From Bryum argenteum (lineage: Eukaryota; Streptophyta; Bryopsida; Bryales; Bryaceae): a stretch of DNA of 64,000 nucleotides. The position numbers and the translations under genes are program-made. This document shows positions 21,651-34,984 of the stretch, piece after piece (the first letter of the stretch is position 1; every line of letters starts with the position of its first letter). Under the pieces are notes generated by a model. It had not been told where the DNA came from. It ran no database searches and saw only the letters and a program-made list of their open reading frames with translations. The DNA lies in the NCBI GenBank assembly GCA_037043015.1, contig CM073329.1:15702648-15766647 (forward strand), read 5' to 3'.

Positions 21651-24600
21651 CTACTTATTAAAACGATTTGATCGCCGCACCCTTTTAGTGGATGTACCCT
21701 CCATGTTGGGATCTCGGATAAGGTCTTGGATAACAACGTCATCATCATCGGGCGCCTCATCGCAATGTGGGTCACCATCATCATCGCCGCCGTCGTTGTT
21801 GCCACGTTCAATATCATTGTCGCTCGCCGCTACCACTTGAAGAACAAGTAGACTCATTGCGAAGAAGGGCTATTTTTTTCGCCGTATAGATTTTCCTCAA
21901 GTCTAATAACCTTGTGTCTCTTTGCTCGGGACACTCCCCATCCGAATTCACCGGCGGTCCTCTAGGAACAACAAAAGTGGTGTTGATGAAGTGCGACCAG
22001 GAACATATGTGTCCACGAATGGTTCAATTACCGTGTTTGGGTTCCTCCCCTATTCCTAATGAACAACGCCTCGCTTGGCCGGAAGACAAGACATCGCCAA
22101 CATTCTCGTCCCCCTCCATCTACGAAGGTTCCGCAATGCCTCTAGGCCGTATCCATTTTGTAGTGGATGTTGAGCCTCCAAACCCTCCGCGGTCTATGCT
22201 TCCGCTAGAGTGTTAGTTCCCCACGTCCTCTAGCTCCGTTTCTTCCACGTGCTTGGTGGTATTGTCCCATTGGATGATGGATAGTGGCATAGGGATAATA
22301 GGAGGCCTCCCACGGGACCCATCAGATTGGGAAGCTCTTCCACTAGCATTTGTTGCTCCTCCACTAGTATTTGGTGTAGGTGTATTTAGCCCAGAGACTG
22401 TTCTGGCGACCGGAATATCCGCATGCATAGGGTCAACATCATCGGTGAATTCGAATGCATCGTGAATCCTACTGATATTCGGATCAAGACATTGGGGCGC
22501 AACAACGGGTGTAATAGTTCTCCCAATCCCTCCCAATCTTGATGCATTTGGGCTATTTCCCACTTCTCGCGGGGCCACATCTTCAAAACGATCCACAATT
22601 GTTGTATAGGTATTGGGAGTTCCAATAGTACCAATTGTGCCATCTTCTCCCTCGTTTTGCTCATTATCCTCATTGTTTCCGAAAGAGGGGTGGTTGTAGT
22701 TAACATCATGAGCGGGTATGGTTTGATTTGCTTCACGATCTAGCCCATGATCTGAATCTTCGTTTTCCGAATCCAATACTGTAATCCGCGCTTGATTGAT
22801 GCCGACATTAGGGCGATTGTCTGGCGATGGAATGCGACGAGTAGGACTTGTACTCCATGCTCCAAAGACCCCAACGGATTGGCTCTTGGTCATCGTCCAT
22901 TCCATCGTCTTCACCGTAATATTCCCTACTCTCCCCTAGAAGGTCCGCACCTTCAGCCCAGAGATCTGGATTTTGTCGGTACTCTCTACCTTCCCAATTG
23001 GCTTCCATGTCACTATTGTCCTCTTCTTCTAGGAACTCTCGGTTGGGCTCATCTACGAGGAGGCTGGGCCGAGGCATCAGGGTCAATCCTCCGAGTTGGC
23101 ATTGTCTTCATACGGTGAAGTGGTTCGGGCCCCTGGTCTTTTCTGTAATACACGGCCATTGGTATAGATATACACTAATGTCTCTGCCTTTTCTGGGCCT
23201 AACCGATTTCGGCTCTTATTGTGCACAAATGAGTAAGCACTCCAATTACGCTCACATGAACTAGCTGAACATGTGAGAGACAATATGCGTACCGCTATTT
23301 TGGAAAGGTACTGATCTCCAATCCTATACCACCATTGATGGGGGAGCATGTTCATTGCACGGATGTCGAAGGCAATGTCGGGGCTATATGGCCCTGTACC
23401 TTCGTCATACTCTTGTAATTCGGATATGACGTCTTCATACTTCACACCCACCACAACTTTTAATTTCTGAATTACACGATATAGCGCACGGAGGGCTACG
23501 CCATCTTGCTTTAGCGCTGCATTCTCCTTGAGATATGGATTCAAGAGGCGGTGCAGAGTGAAGATCCGTAAAACACATGGCCCTCCTCGCTTTGAATGAA
23601 TCCTCCAATATTGTTGCAATATCACGGTCGGACGCTAAATGGTGGATCCCTGAATGAAGTCACATGTTGATGCAATCCTTGTAGTATGAGCCATGCCTTA
23701 CCCATTGCGGGTTCTCGGCCATCAAACACGCGTAATGCTTTCAAAACCTCCTGCGTCATGTAAATGAAATTCTTGCATCATTGCGTAAGGCCCCATCCTC
23801 AATGGTGCGCACGATATTGCGCCGGCGGTGGCGCCCGCTCCCCTCCCATCCCGTCCCTCAAGGTATTGGTATAGTTCAACTCGGGATGGTCTTTCGGTGC
23901 CTCTAGGACAGGCTTGAGTTTGACGAGTCGGTCCATCATCAACATATTGCATGCAAAGCGCGTCTCCCCCGGCACCAGGATTGAGAGTTTAGGACTCAAT
24001 TCACGAAATGTTGCCATTGTTGCATGATGGTTCCTAATATAATGGGCACAACTTTCTTGCCCTCTCGATAAGGTCCTTGAAGATGTCGATTTTTGCCCAA
24101 TCTTCCAATAGGAGATCCAAAGCATGAGCCATGCATCCTTGCGAGAAAATCCATGGATACTCCTCGATGATACATTTCATTGCTCCAAGCATGTTTGCGG
24201 CGTTATCCGTACACACCGCGGTCACATTCTTAGGTCCCACCTTCTCAATGAATACTTTGAGTTTGTTTGCTATATACGTCGCAGATTTTGTCGCCCACCT
24301 GGTGTCAATGCTTCCTAGAAATACATCTCTCGGTGGGCACGTCATCATCACATTCATGAGGGGCCTACGATTAACATCGTCCCAACCATCGGTGCATATG
24401 GACACCCCATACGCCGGATTTTGCAAATCCGATTCTTGACTCAATCTCCTTCTCGACTACGCAATCTGCTGGGTTCTATGAGATTAGTCCTGAATTGGTG
24501 ATAAGATGGAGGAACATAGTCAAACCTCGCCTTGGAAGTTGCTAAAACCGCTTCAATAAAAAACGGGTTCCTGGCCACGTTGAATGGGATATTTGCGTTA

Positions 24601-25133
24601 TAGAAACAATCTGCCCACTTTTCATCCAATTCTTTTCTCTTCGCGGTGTTCAAAGATTCCTCCATGCTACGTTGGCGTACTGCTACGGACCTCGTAGAAT
24701 TTGATGCGCCTCGGGTAGCTGACATGGAGTGTGGATTCTCACGTCCCTCTACCACGCACGCATCCCGGCCTCCTCTGTGAGGACTTCCACCCCTCACTCC
24801 AACCCCTGTGTTTGTATCAACACCTACATGGCATGAAGAACCACTAGGAATTCCGTTGGAGGGACCATGTGTAGTAGAATCTCCACCGTACATGTCTTCA
24901 TCACTCATTCTGGCGGGAACTATGCCCCCACAATTTGCAAACCTGCTGCGAACACGATGCGGTACAAGGGAACACACACTCTTCTCGGATTTCGGCATGT
25001 AGCCTAGGTGCATGAATGCTCGAATTCGTTTGTAGGTGAATGTTGTGTTGCAAAAAACACAAGTAATGTTCCCATCATCATGAAATTCATACCACGAATT
25101 CCACTCTCTTGTTGTCCTCCGTTGGCTTCCCAT
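21651..25133 (-). pseudogene. hAT transposase gene (BED zinc finger, DUF659, hAT dimerisation domain)
   Basis: From the start at 25,133: a BED-type finger (CVFCN...H...VCSLVP) in residues about 25-60; a Ser/Gly-rich linker; the DUF659 catalytic region with SICTDGWDD and VCTDNAANM (24.0-24.44 kb); and the C-terminal dimerisation domain with ILSLTCSASSCERNWS and RNRLGPEKAE (23.1-23.6 kb). Long acidic Asp/Glu-rich tails follow (22.2-23.1 and 21.65-21.86 kb). The frame changes at about 24,440, 24,060, between 23.8 and 23.6 kb, and near 23.0 kb. Some of these could be unseen introns, but the central part (23.63-23.8 kb) is really eroded. The promoter is the duplicated cassette at 25.27-25.42 kb. 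It would cut and join the element ends; this copy is probably inactive. Confidence 0.75.
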
Positions 25134-25265
25134 CGCATTCGAGCCTAAAGGATGAAGGTTCTAGTGGCCAATTTGGTATATCAAGTAAACCCTCTTAATA
25201 ACTCTTTGCTCTATTCTCTTGCTCGAACCAATTTTGACATTACCTCCACCATTGTCCTAGCGCTG

Positions 25266-25420
25266 GTTGCCATCGTTGTAGAAAAAAATTGAAAACCTCC
25301 TCCCAATGTCTTTGAAACGCCCTTCCCAATCCCCAATCCAACCCTCACGAAGAGAAGTGGATCTTGAGAGCTAGGAGGGGCGGGTTACAAATGAGAAGTT
25401 CGCCCCTTATATAGTGGTTG
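25266..25420 (-). promoter_or_regulatory. Duplicated promoter/5'UTR cassette upstream of the hAT transposase
   Basis: About 155 bp, nearly identical to 32,164-32,317. It contains a TATA box (TATATAAG on the minus strand, at about 25,407-25,413) and ends with CTACAACGATGGC, a shared start-codon context. The same cassette sits in front of the RING cargo gene, implying co-expression of transposase and cargo. Confidence 0.7.
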
Positions 25421-25454
25421 TACTCCATGGTACATGGATGGGAAGATGGGGATT

Positions 25455-26040
25455 TCAATGGGGTAGGGCCGTAGGGGCGGGTTACGGGGCGGGGGGAGGG
25501 GGCGGGCGGAAGGAAAGGAAGGGGGGGGGGGGGAAGGGGAAGGGGCGGGGGGGGGAAAGGGAAAGGAAGGGGGGGGGAAAGGGAAGGCGGCGGGGGGGGG
25601 AAAGGGGCGAGGTGGGGGAGTGGGGCGGGGGGGGGGGGGTGGGGCGGGTGAGGGGGGGCGGGTGGGGCGGGTGGGGGGTAGAGGGAGGGATAGGGGGGTA
25701 GAAGGGGGTAGAGGGAGGGATAAGGGGGTAGGGGGTAGGGGGAAGGGGGGGGTAGGGGGATGGATAGGTTATAGGGGGGTAGGGGGGGGGGATAGGGGGG
25801 GGTAGAGAGGGGAGGGATAGGGGGGTAGAGGGAGGGATAGGAGGGGGGTAGAGGGAGGGATAGGGGGGGGTAGAGGGAGGGATAGGAGGGGGGTAGAGGG
25901 AGGGATAGGGGGGGGTAGAGGGAGGGATAGGGGGGGGTAGAGGGAGGGATAATGGGGGGGTAGGGGGAGGGGGGAAAGGGGTGGAAGGGGAGGGGGAAAG
26001 GGGGTGGGAGATGGGAGGTGGGATAGGAGAGGGAGTAAGG
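25455..26040. repeat. G-rich minisatellite upstream of the transposase promoter
   Basis: Irregular GGGGTAGAGGGAGGGATA and GGGAAAGG units, almost no C. The most regular part is at 25,680-25,960, with a unit of about 25-27 bp. Glycine-rich frames across it are artefacts of composition. Confidence 0.8.
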
Positions 26041-26104
26041 ACACGTGCTCCGTTTTTTAAATGTTGTTTAAATTTTTTAAATTTTTTTAAATAAAATGTT
26101 ATTT

Positions 26105-27412
26105 GAAGAAGAATGAATTAAACATAATACCACCCACCAGTACATTCTTTAGTCCTAATATAAATTGTGAACGTAAAATCAAATATATGATTAAACCATT
26201 AGGATGATAAATTTATTTGTAATATAGTATTGGGAAGAAGAATGAAATAAACATAATACCACCCACCAGTACATTCGTTAGTCCTAATATAAATTGTGAT
26301 CGTAAAATCAAATATATGATTAAACCATTAGGATGATAAATTTATTTGTAATATAGCATTGGGAAGAAGAATGAATTAAACATAATACCACCCACTAGTA
26401 CATTCTTTAGTCCTAATATAAATTGTGAACGTAAAATCAAATATATGATTAAACCATTAGGATGATAAATTTATTTGTAATATAGTATTGGGAAGAAGAA
26501 TGAAATAAACATAATACCACCCACCAGTACATTCGTTAGTCCTAATATAAATTGTGATCGTAAAATCAAATATATGATTAAACCATTAGAATGATAAATT
26601 TATTTGTGATATAGCATTGGGAAGAAGAATGAATTAAACATAATACCACCCACCAGTACATTCTTTAGTCCTAATATAAATTGTGATCGTAAAATCAAAT
26701 ATATGATTAAACCATTAGGATGATAAATTTATTTGTGATATAGCATTGGGAAGAAGAATGAATTAAACATAATACCACCCACCAAGACATTCTTTAGTCC
26801 TAATATAAATTGTGAACGTAAAATCAAATATATGATTAAACCATTAGGATGATAAATTTATTTGTAATATAGTATTGGGAAGAAGAATGAAATAAACATA
26901 ATACCACCCACCAGTACATTCGTTAGTCCTAATATAAATTGTGATCGTAAAATCAAATATATGATTAAACCATTAGGATGATAAATTTATTTGTAATATA
27001 GCATTGGGAAGAAGAATGAATTAAACATAATACCACCCACCAGTACATTCTTTAGTCCTAATATAAATTGTGAACGTAAAATCAAATATATGATTAAACC
27101 ATTAGGATGATAAATTTATTTGTAATATAGGATTGGGAAGAAGAATGAAATAAACATAATACCACCCACCAGTACATTCGTTAGTCCTAATATAAATTGT
27201 GATCGTAAAATCAAATATATGATTAAACCATTAGGATGATAAATTTATTTGTGATATAGCATTGGGAAGAAGAATGAATTAAACATAATACCACCCACCA
27301 GTACATTCTTTAGTCCTAATATAAATTGTGATCGTAAAATCAAATATATGATTAAACCATTAGGATGATAAATTTTTTTGTAATATAGTATTGGGAAGAA
27401 GAATGAAATAAA
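26105..27412. repeat. Satellite array, 128-129 bp unit, about 10 copies, alternating variants
   Basis: The unit starts GAAGAAGAATGAAWTAAAC and ends at a TTGTRATATAG boundary. Two main variants alternate: GAATTAAAC with CATTCTTTAG, and GAAATAAAC with CATTCGTTAG. This gives a dimeric higher-order pattern, broken once near 26.6-26.8 kb. Units are about 95% alike. AT-rich, with no coding potential. Confidence 0.9.
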
Positions 27413-29520
27413 CATAATACCCCCCCTCACCCCACCCCCCCTCACCCCACCTCCCCCCTCACCCCACCCCACCCCCCCTCACCCCACCCTCCTCATCCTC
27501 ACCCCCCCTCACCCCACCCCCTCACCCCACCCCACCCCACCCCCTCATCCTCACCCCCCATCCCACCCCCTCATCCTCACCCCCTCACACTCACTCCTCA
27601 TTCCCCTTACCATCTCCGCCCCTACCCCCCTTGGTACCCGCCCCTACCCCCTTGGTACCCGCCCTACCCCCATGGTACCCGCACCTCCCCGTAATCCGCC
27701 CCTCCCCGTAACCCGCCCCTCCTCTCTCACCCACCCCACGTAGTTTTGAAAAAAATTTGCCTTCTCTCTCACCAATCTTGTGTTTTGCAAACAAGCATCA
27801 TTAATGGGATAAACAAATCCAAACATTCCCTCATTAAAGCCGGATTTGGAGTATCCCGGATATAGTGAGGAATGTTTGGATTTCCAATGATTGGATTGAC
27901 CATCATTCCACTCCTCTTCCACTTCCTCCCCTTCTCTCCTCTTCCCTCCCCACTCCTCCCTTTCTTCTTTTCTCCTCCCCTCACACCCCCCTCATCCTCA
28001 CCCGCCTCATCCTCACCCGCCTCATCCTCACCCCCTCACACCACCCCCTCACCCCACCCCACCCCCTCACCCCACCCCCCCCCTCACCCCACCCCACCCC
28101 ACCCCCTCATCCTCACCCCCTCACCCCACCCCCTCACCCCACCCCCTCACCCCACCCCACCCCCTCACCCCACCCCACCCCCTCACCCCACCCCACCCCC
28201 CTCATCCTCACCCCCCCCCCACTCACCCCACCCCACCCCCTCACCCCACCCCACCCCCACTCATCCTCACCCCACCCCCTCACCCCACCCCACCCCCTCA
28301 TCCTCACCCCACCCCCTCATCCTCACCCCTCACACTCACTCCCTCATTCCCCTTACCCTCTCCGCCCTACCCCCTTGGTACCCGCCCTACCCCCATGGTA
28401 CCCGCCCTACCCCCATGGTACCCGCCCTACCCCCATGGTACCCGCCCTACCCCCATGGTACCCGCACCTCCCCGGTAATCCGCCCCTCCCCCCGTAACCC
28501 GCCCCTCCTCTCTCACCCACCCCACGTAGTTTTCTCGAAAAAAATTTGCCTTCTCTCTCACCAATCTTGTGTTTTGCAAACAAGCATCATTAATGGGATA
28601 AACAAATCCAAACATTCCCTCATTAAAGCCGGGATTTGGAGTATCCCGGATATAGTGAGGGAATGTTTGGATTTCAATGATTGGATTGACCATCATTCCA
28701 CTCCTCGTCCACTTCCTCCCCTTCTCTCCTCTTCCCTCCCACTCCTCCCTTTCTTCTTTTCTCCTCCCCCTCACCCGCCCCTCATCCTCACCCCCCCCTC
28801 ATCCTCACCCCCCTCACACCACCCCCTCACCCCACCCCCTCACCCCACCCCCCCCCCCACCCCCTCACCCCACCCCACCCCCTCACCCCACCCCACCCCC
28901 TCATCCTCACCCCCCCACCACCCCCCCCCCCCCCCCCCCCCTCACCCCACCCCACCCTCCCTCACCCCACCCACCCCCCATCATCCTCACCCACCCCCTC
29001 ACCCCACCCCACCCCCTCATCCTCACCCCACCCCACCCTCATCATCTCCCCCCTCACACTCACTCCCCTCATTCCCCTTACCCTCTCCGCCCTACCCCCC
29101 TTGGTACCCGCCCTACCCCCATGGTACCCGCCCTACCCCCATGGTACCCGCACCTCCCCGGTAATCCGCCCCTCCCCGTAACCCGCCCCTCCTCTCTCAC
29201 CCACCCCACGTAGTTTTTTGAAAAAAATTTGCCTTCTCTCTCACCAATCTTGTGTTTTGCAAACAAGCATCATTAATGGGATAAACAAATCCAAACATTC
29301 CCTCATTAAAGCCGGGATTTGGAGTATCCCGGATATAGTGAGGGAATGTTTGGATTTCCAATGATTGGATTGACCATCATTCCACTCCTCGTCCACTTCC
29401 TCCCCTTCTCTCCTCTTCCCTCCCACTCCTCCCTTTCTTCTTTTCTCCTCCCCTCTCTACCCCCCTTACCCACCCCCCCCTAACCCTCACCCTCCTCACT
29501 TCCCCTCTTCCCCCCCTCAC
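27413..29520. repeat. C-rich block with three copies of a 240-bp unit
   Basis: CACCCC/CTCACCCCAC low-complexity DNA surrounds three copies of a 240-bp sequence (about 27,731-27,975, 28,519-28,770 and 29,201-29,450). Each copy has a strong hairpin: ATCCAAACATTCCCTCA pairs with TGAGGGAATGTTTGGAT, around a second stem CCGGGAT/ATCCCGG. A short GGTACCCGCCCTACCCCCAT tandem precedes each copy. Long Pro/His/Ser frames here are compositional, not genes. Confidence 0.8.
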
Positions 29521-29945
29521 TTTGGATTGACATCCGCTACCGGTATGTTTATTTTTTTATTGTCCTATCATGTTTATAAGAAATTTATTAATTATTACAA
29601 GATTTAAAATAATTTTTTACTCCCACTTAACTATTTATCAAGCTAACCATACAATGACACCATGATAATTAGCATTCACATGATCATATGATTATAAACA
29701 CATGCATAGAGTGTGCCAACAAGTTTGCAAAAGAAAAGCATATGTATTTCAAAAGAGTGTTTAATGATATAGAAAAAGAGAAGTATATCTTGGTTGCTAC
29801 ATTAGAAAATCGACAATTAGTTCTCGTCCATTCTTTGACCTTTGTTTGGGCCGGCGTCGGCATCATTCGTACCCTCGGCAAATCTTCACCCCGCCCAATC
29901 GAAGTCTACGACTGCCGATCGAGTCCTCCTCGCAGCCCGTCTTCT

Positions 29946-32185
29946 TCAAGAATACCCCTCGGGAATTGCGATTGTTGCATGGCTCAAGCATGCGTCCGGT
30001 TTGGGGACTATGTTGTTCCATCGTAAAATCAATGCTTCGGTGGTGTAAAAGGTCCGCCGATCGGATTCATCCGTTGCCCAATTAATCTCGTAATCGCGGT
30101 CGGAACGCTCTTCCGACGAATACATCATTCCATCGGACTTCCATTTTAGCCCTTCTGGATGAATCCCAAATCGAAACTCCTTGTGCGCTTTGTCCCAATA
30201 CCCGTTGTAAACCTGGTAGAAGAAGTTTCGCTTGCCATTGGCATTTGAGACATTTGATGGAATTAAATGATGGCAGGCCCTCGTAATTGCCTCCGGATCC
30301 CTTTCCCAACCGAATTCCAGGGCGGCCAACTGCTTCTCTATAGAAGTTAGAGACAATTTCCAACTCCATACCAAGTCTTCTCCCCATTTCCCTTTGTGTT
30401 TAGGGGCATTGGTTTCATTATACTCCCAATGCGGTGGCATGTAATCCTCTAATCCAAAAAGATTGTACAAGCGCTCGTGGAAGGGAGATTTACATAGCGG
30501 ACATCGTCGTCGAACAACCATGAAGCCAATCAGGCAAATCGGATGAAACACGTGGCGGCAAGTGCCTACGCAAAATCCTCCTTCAGGTCCAAATGGGTTG
30601 CAACACATCGCACAATTTTCACCATCCGTCACTTAACGTTCTTTGGTGTTGGCCACAATTTGGTCGCTTTCTTGATGTCCATCGTGTTTTCAAAATCCCA
30701 CTCGCACTGGGCCCAGTCAATTGTTCCATCCGGTTTTTTTGGCAATTCGTCCGGAAACATCTCGTCTACAATTGCCCATGATGTCAAACCAAATACCCGC
30801 TCTTGGTTATGATCCTTCCATGTCCTATCGATCTTCCTCAACTCCTCAGCTATTTGGTCACCCTTGGCGACGGATAAAATGCATGTCAACTTCCACTGGT
30901 AGTATTGCTCAGCCATCTGATTCATTCGACTCTTCAAGACCTCATTATCTCGTCGAACATCTACCAAATCAACTTCAAGGGGTGTTGCAGACAAGCCTAA
31001 TACCTCATTCTCTGGTCGAACATCTACCAAATCAACTTCAAAGGGTGTTGCAGGCGAGCCTAATCCTTCGTTGAAATCTGCATTATCGAATGCCAAGGAG
31101 TCAAGCACACTTCCTATGACCAATCCGTTCGGACTAGTTAATGTACTAGGTCGTGTTTGTGATGTAGAAGCCCCCTTCCCTTTTGCCATGGCCCCCTCAA
31201 GCTCCATGATACGTCTTTGCTTAGATGAGATCTCGTCGCTAGCTCTCCGCATGTCCTCTTTTAGCCGTTGATTCTCTTCCTTCAAGCGTTGATTTTTCGC
31301 CATCAATTGTGAATCGGCCTTCTCTTCTTTCAAAATGCTCCATCTCGACAGACAAATCTACCGGTGGAATTTCATCCGGCACGCCCCCAGCCACAACAAC
31401 CTCCACTTCTTGGGGTTCAATGTTTCCCCCAACTGCATGAACCATCTCCACATCTACTATGTTGGGAAGTAGCTGCACCGGAACTGGTTGTCTTACTTGG
31501 GCCAATGAAGCCATGGGCATAGGCTCTAATGATCGAGCTAGCCTCTTTCGCTTATTCCTTTCCATCGTTTTGCGTCGAGGTAAAACTATCTCGTGGGAGC
31601 CATCGGAGTCGGAATCAAGCGGGGAGTCAGACATATGGTTATGGGGGTCTATTTCCGTAGGTCTGTCGGCTGTGGGAAACCACCCAGGATCCTCTACTGC
31701 CCAAGTTCCAAAGCCAGGGAAACCATCTTGTACTCGTGGTGCTCGAGCCTTGCCTTCTAAACCCTTCACAGTAGACCAATCGAACCTCTTCTTTAAAATG
31801 ATCTCCACATGAACGCCGCGCACTAAATATAACCCGACCTGGTTCTTGTTTGGTAACTTCTTGGCGTAAAGGAGTTGGTAAATTTGAAGACATCGGGAAA
31901 GGAACTCCGGGTTGGTGCAGTAGCGCAAATTGGCCTTGTTGCTTCTCAAGTGTAAAACATGGCGTTCAGGCTGGAAGGATTTGTCGATGTGGCACCACTC
32001 AATGTATTGCTTTGCATGGTCAAAATCCCATGGGTCAGCTACATCTTCCCAACCTCTGAATGCCAATTTTAACGGATTATTTAACACATGAAGACGGGCC
32101 CGCTGCTGTTTTCCTTGTCGCACTCGTTCTTTGTCTTTTTCTTCCTTGCGGATCGCACTGGTGTCGCCATCGTTGTAGAAAAAAT
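29946..32185 (-). pseudogene. hAT cargo gene: coiled-coil/RING-H2 protein
   Basis: Three consecutive minus-strand frames in order. First, 32,123-31,239 is an uncharacterised N-terminal domain (PWDFDHAKQYIEWCHIDKSF, YLVRGVHVEIILKKRFDWS) with a basic linker. Second, 31,333-30,629 is a coiled coil (LKEENQRLKEDMRRASDEIS) and a helical region. Third, 30,632-29,946 starts with a RING-H2 finger (CAMC...CRHVFHPIC...CPLC) and a C-terminal domain of about 170 aa. Switches between frames near 31.32 and 30.63 kb look like small indels rather than introns. The ATG of the shared promoter cassette, at about 32,177, is out of frame with the main reading. RING-H2 proteins are usually E3 ubiquitin ligases. A role in protecting transposase or countering host silencing would be speculation. 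Confidence 0.6.
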
Positions 32186-32317
32186 TTGAAAATCTCCTCC
32201 AAATGTCTTTGAAACGCCCTTCCCAATCCCCAATCCAACCTCACAAAGAGAAGTGGATCTTGAGAGCTAGAAAGGGCGGGTTACAATGGGGGAGTCCGCC
32301 TCTTATATAGTGGTTGG
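32164..32317 (-). promoter_or_regulatory. Promoter/5'UTR cassette of the RING cargo gene
   Basis: Second copy of the transposase promoter cassette. TATA box on the minus strand at about 32,303-32,310; transcription would enter the RING gene. It differs from the transposase copy by a handful of substitutions and short indels. Confidence 0.7.
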
Positions 32318-32339
32318 ACCCCCCCCCAACCGACCCTAG

Positions 32340-32800
<461 letters not shown>

Positions 32801-32894
32801 TTTATTTTATTTTTTTTTATTTTTTTATTTTTTTTTTCTTTTTGTTAAATTTTTAAAAAAATATTTTTTTGATTTTCTAAATTTTTTTTTTCAT

Positions 32895-33045
32895 GGTATT
32901 TACAAACCGATTCATGCATAGGTTGAGTGGTATTTGGCAAGGTATGGAACCAATAAATATGTGCACCCAACTCAAAACAATGCAATTAAATATGTCATAC
33001 GAAGATGTACAAATGCATCGAATAAGAGAAGTTGCTGCGTATATT
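32895..33045. repeat. 3'-flank cassette copy 2
   Basis: Copy of 21,201-21,370, directly downstream of the kinase-like gene on the minus strand. Confidence 0.75.
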
Positions 33046-33213
33046 ATATGTATGTGCACAATTGGAAGTACATATAGTATTGTAATTATCCATGCAATCC
33101 TTCTACATACAATAGGCACACGCTAACTTTGGGGACCGCTAAACTATATAGCTGAAGTACGGAAACAACACATGGGCATGGTCCAATTAAATGGATACTT
33201 TTCCAAGGCCTCT

Positions 33214-34794
33214 TTAACATCGGACACGGTCAACCTTTTGGACACATCTGGGTCCGGAGGCCTTTAATTTGAACGTGAGGTACTCGTGATTCATAGCGCG
33301 GTCTATGCGGTGTGGCAAAAAGTACTTCATATCGTACTCTTCTTGCCAAATGTGTTGCGCTAACCACCCGGCGGAGAATGCATCGGCTGCCTTGGAATAT
33401 ATGTGTTTGCATTCCATAACCTCAAGGGGATTGTCAGAACCGCGTGGACCATACAAAAACCATAATTCCGGTGCCACCCATTTTCGCCATTTGCGTTCTT
33501 CATCCAACTTCTCTTGCTTCGCAAATCCATACTTGGATGGCGCTTGTTCCACCACTCGACTTGAAATCCCCAATCACAAAGCCCGATGTAAACCGTATCC
33601 GGTTTCCAATCATCGAAATGCAATAGAACATTGGTTGGAGTAATGTCGTTGTGGAGATAATTGTGTTCATGACACTTTTCCACAATGACAAGCAACGACA
33701 ATGCCAAGTCAAGTCGTCGTTTACGGAATGTTACAACCCAACGTAGTTGTCTATCGGATAACCCTGAGTTTTGATCTTTTGGAATGTCGTCGTATTCCAA
33801 GTGATTTGGGATTTTTTGATTGATATGGATGTCAAAATCTTTGAAGCTACCTCCGTTCCACCATAGCGAAAATCCATCCATTGTTTTAGGATGCAAGTAC
33901 GATAGTCTGATGATTCCAGGGTGCTTTACTGGACATCCACCCGCCTCATTTACGATTGCCATCCGCTTCTCCCTCTCGTTCTTCACGTTCGTCAATTGTT
34001 TACGCGCGAATAGAATCCAACTAGGAATATGTTGAAGTTTTGTAAGCACCACCTTAGTAACCTTCCCATATCCACCTTGGATACGTTGTCCTGGCATAGA
34101 TACCACGGTAACGGTTGATTCTAGCCACTTGAAAGTTCCACTGTTGCAATGAGACATAAGAACATCCTCGGCTTTTAATTTCCATCTCTCATTCCTCTTG
34201 CCACGAGCTTTCGAAAAGGTTTGACCAAAACTTTTCACTAAATCTAGCTTTGGAACTAGTTCGTCATCTTCAATTGTCCATTTGCTCTTGTCTGTCAATT
34301 TCTTCCCCGAAATATACGTCCATGCGTCTACGGTGTTGGTAGTCAATTCTACCACTCTGAGGTCCAACCATGCACCGTGGTCGTAGAAGTTGGTCCAATC
34401 ACAAAGTTTGTAATTGTTTTCAAAACAACGCTCCAGGTATTGGTGAAGATCGTGACACAAATTGTGAAATCCTTCCTCATTCGCCCCAAGGTAAGACCTA
34501 TGCAAATCAGCCATAGTTCGTATCTCATAGAAATGTATACCACTCCGTCGAGCAAATTCGAGATACTCCTCGGTTGGCATAAGTGGTGTCTCTTCCTCCT
34601 GTAGCAAGATCGAATTGTTCTTTTTGACCCTTTACTTTTTTCTTTTTCCTTTCTTTTCCGTGATCCCGATGAAGAAGGGTTTGTAGATTCTGTCTCCTTT
34701 GGAATTTCCTCTATTTCTTCACGACGGTCAAGGGGGTTTCCAAATCTTGATTTCCGTGTCGCATACTCGAACCTTGGCTCCCTTCACCCTCCAT
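33214..34794 (-). pseudogene. hAT cargo gene: protein-kinase-like protein
   Basis: The main frame runs 34,607-33,360, with the C-terminal part continuing in another frame (33,573-33,214). An ATG at 34,794 could start a basic, Ser/Lys-rich extension. Kinase landmarks are visible: glycine loop IQGGYGKV, a lysine in FARKQL, a candidate C-helix Glu in VNEAGG, catalytic loop HNDITPTNVLL, the metal-binding Asp in LCDWGF (DWG instead of DFG) and VAPELW. All key residues are present, so the ancestor was probably an active Ser/Thr kinase of divergent type. About 170 residues before the kinase domain are unfamiliar. The frame change near the activation loop makes this copy doubtful. Its promoter has TATA at about 34,925. 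Confidence 0.6.
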
Positions 34795-34984
34795 TTCGAA
34801 TCGAGAAAAAACGGCGAAAAACTCCTCCTCGAAAAAAACACACCCACCAAGTGCCCACACTAACTCAATGAAGAAGTAGTGCTTGGCAACTAGTGGAGTG
34901 AGGTGAAGAATGAATCAACTTGGCTTTTATAGGGGAGGGGAGTGGAGGCACTTGGAGTGTGGTAAAGATAAAGAAGGGTGGGCC

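Noticed and set aside
22253-23264. Plus-strand frames over the hAT transposase
   Set aside because: Antisense shadows of the minus-strand acidic tail and dimerisation domain.
26105-27412. CRISPR-like array
   Set aside because: Contiguous tandem units with no unique spacers, in a plant-type nuclear context.
27865-29213. Long Pro/His/Ser-rich frames (up to 430 aa) in the C-rich block
   Set aside because: They arise from CACCCC repeats in several frames at once, with repeat units in different phases.
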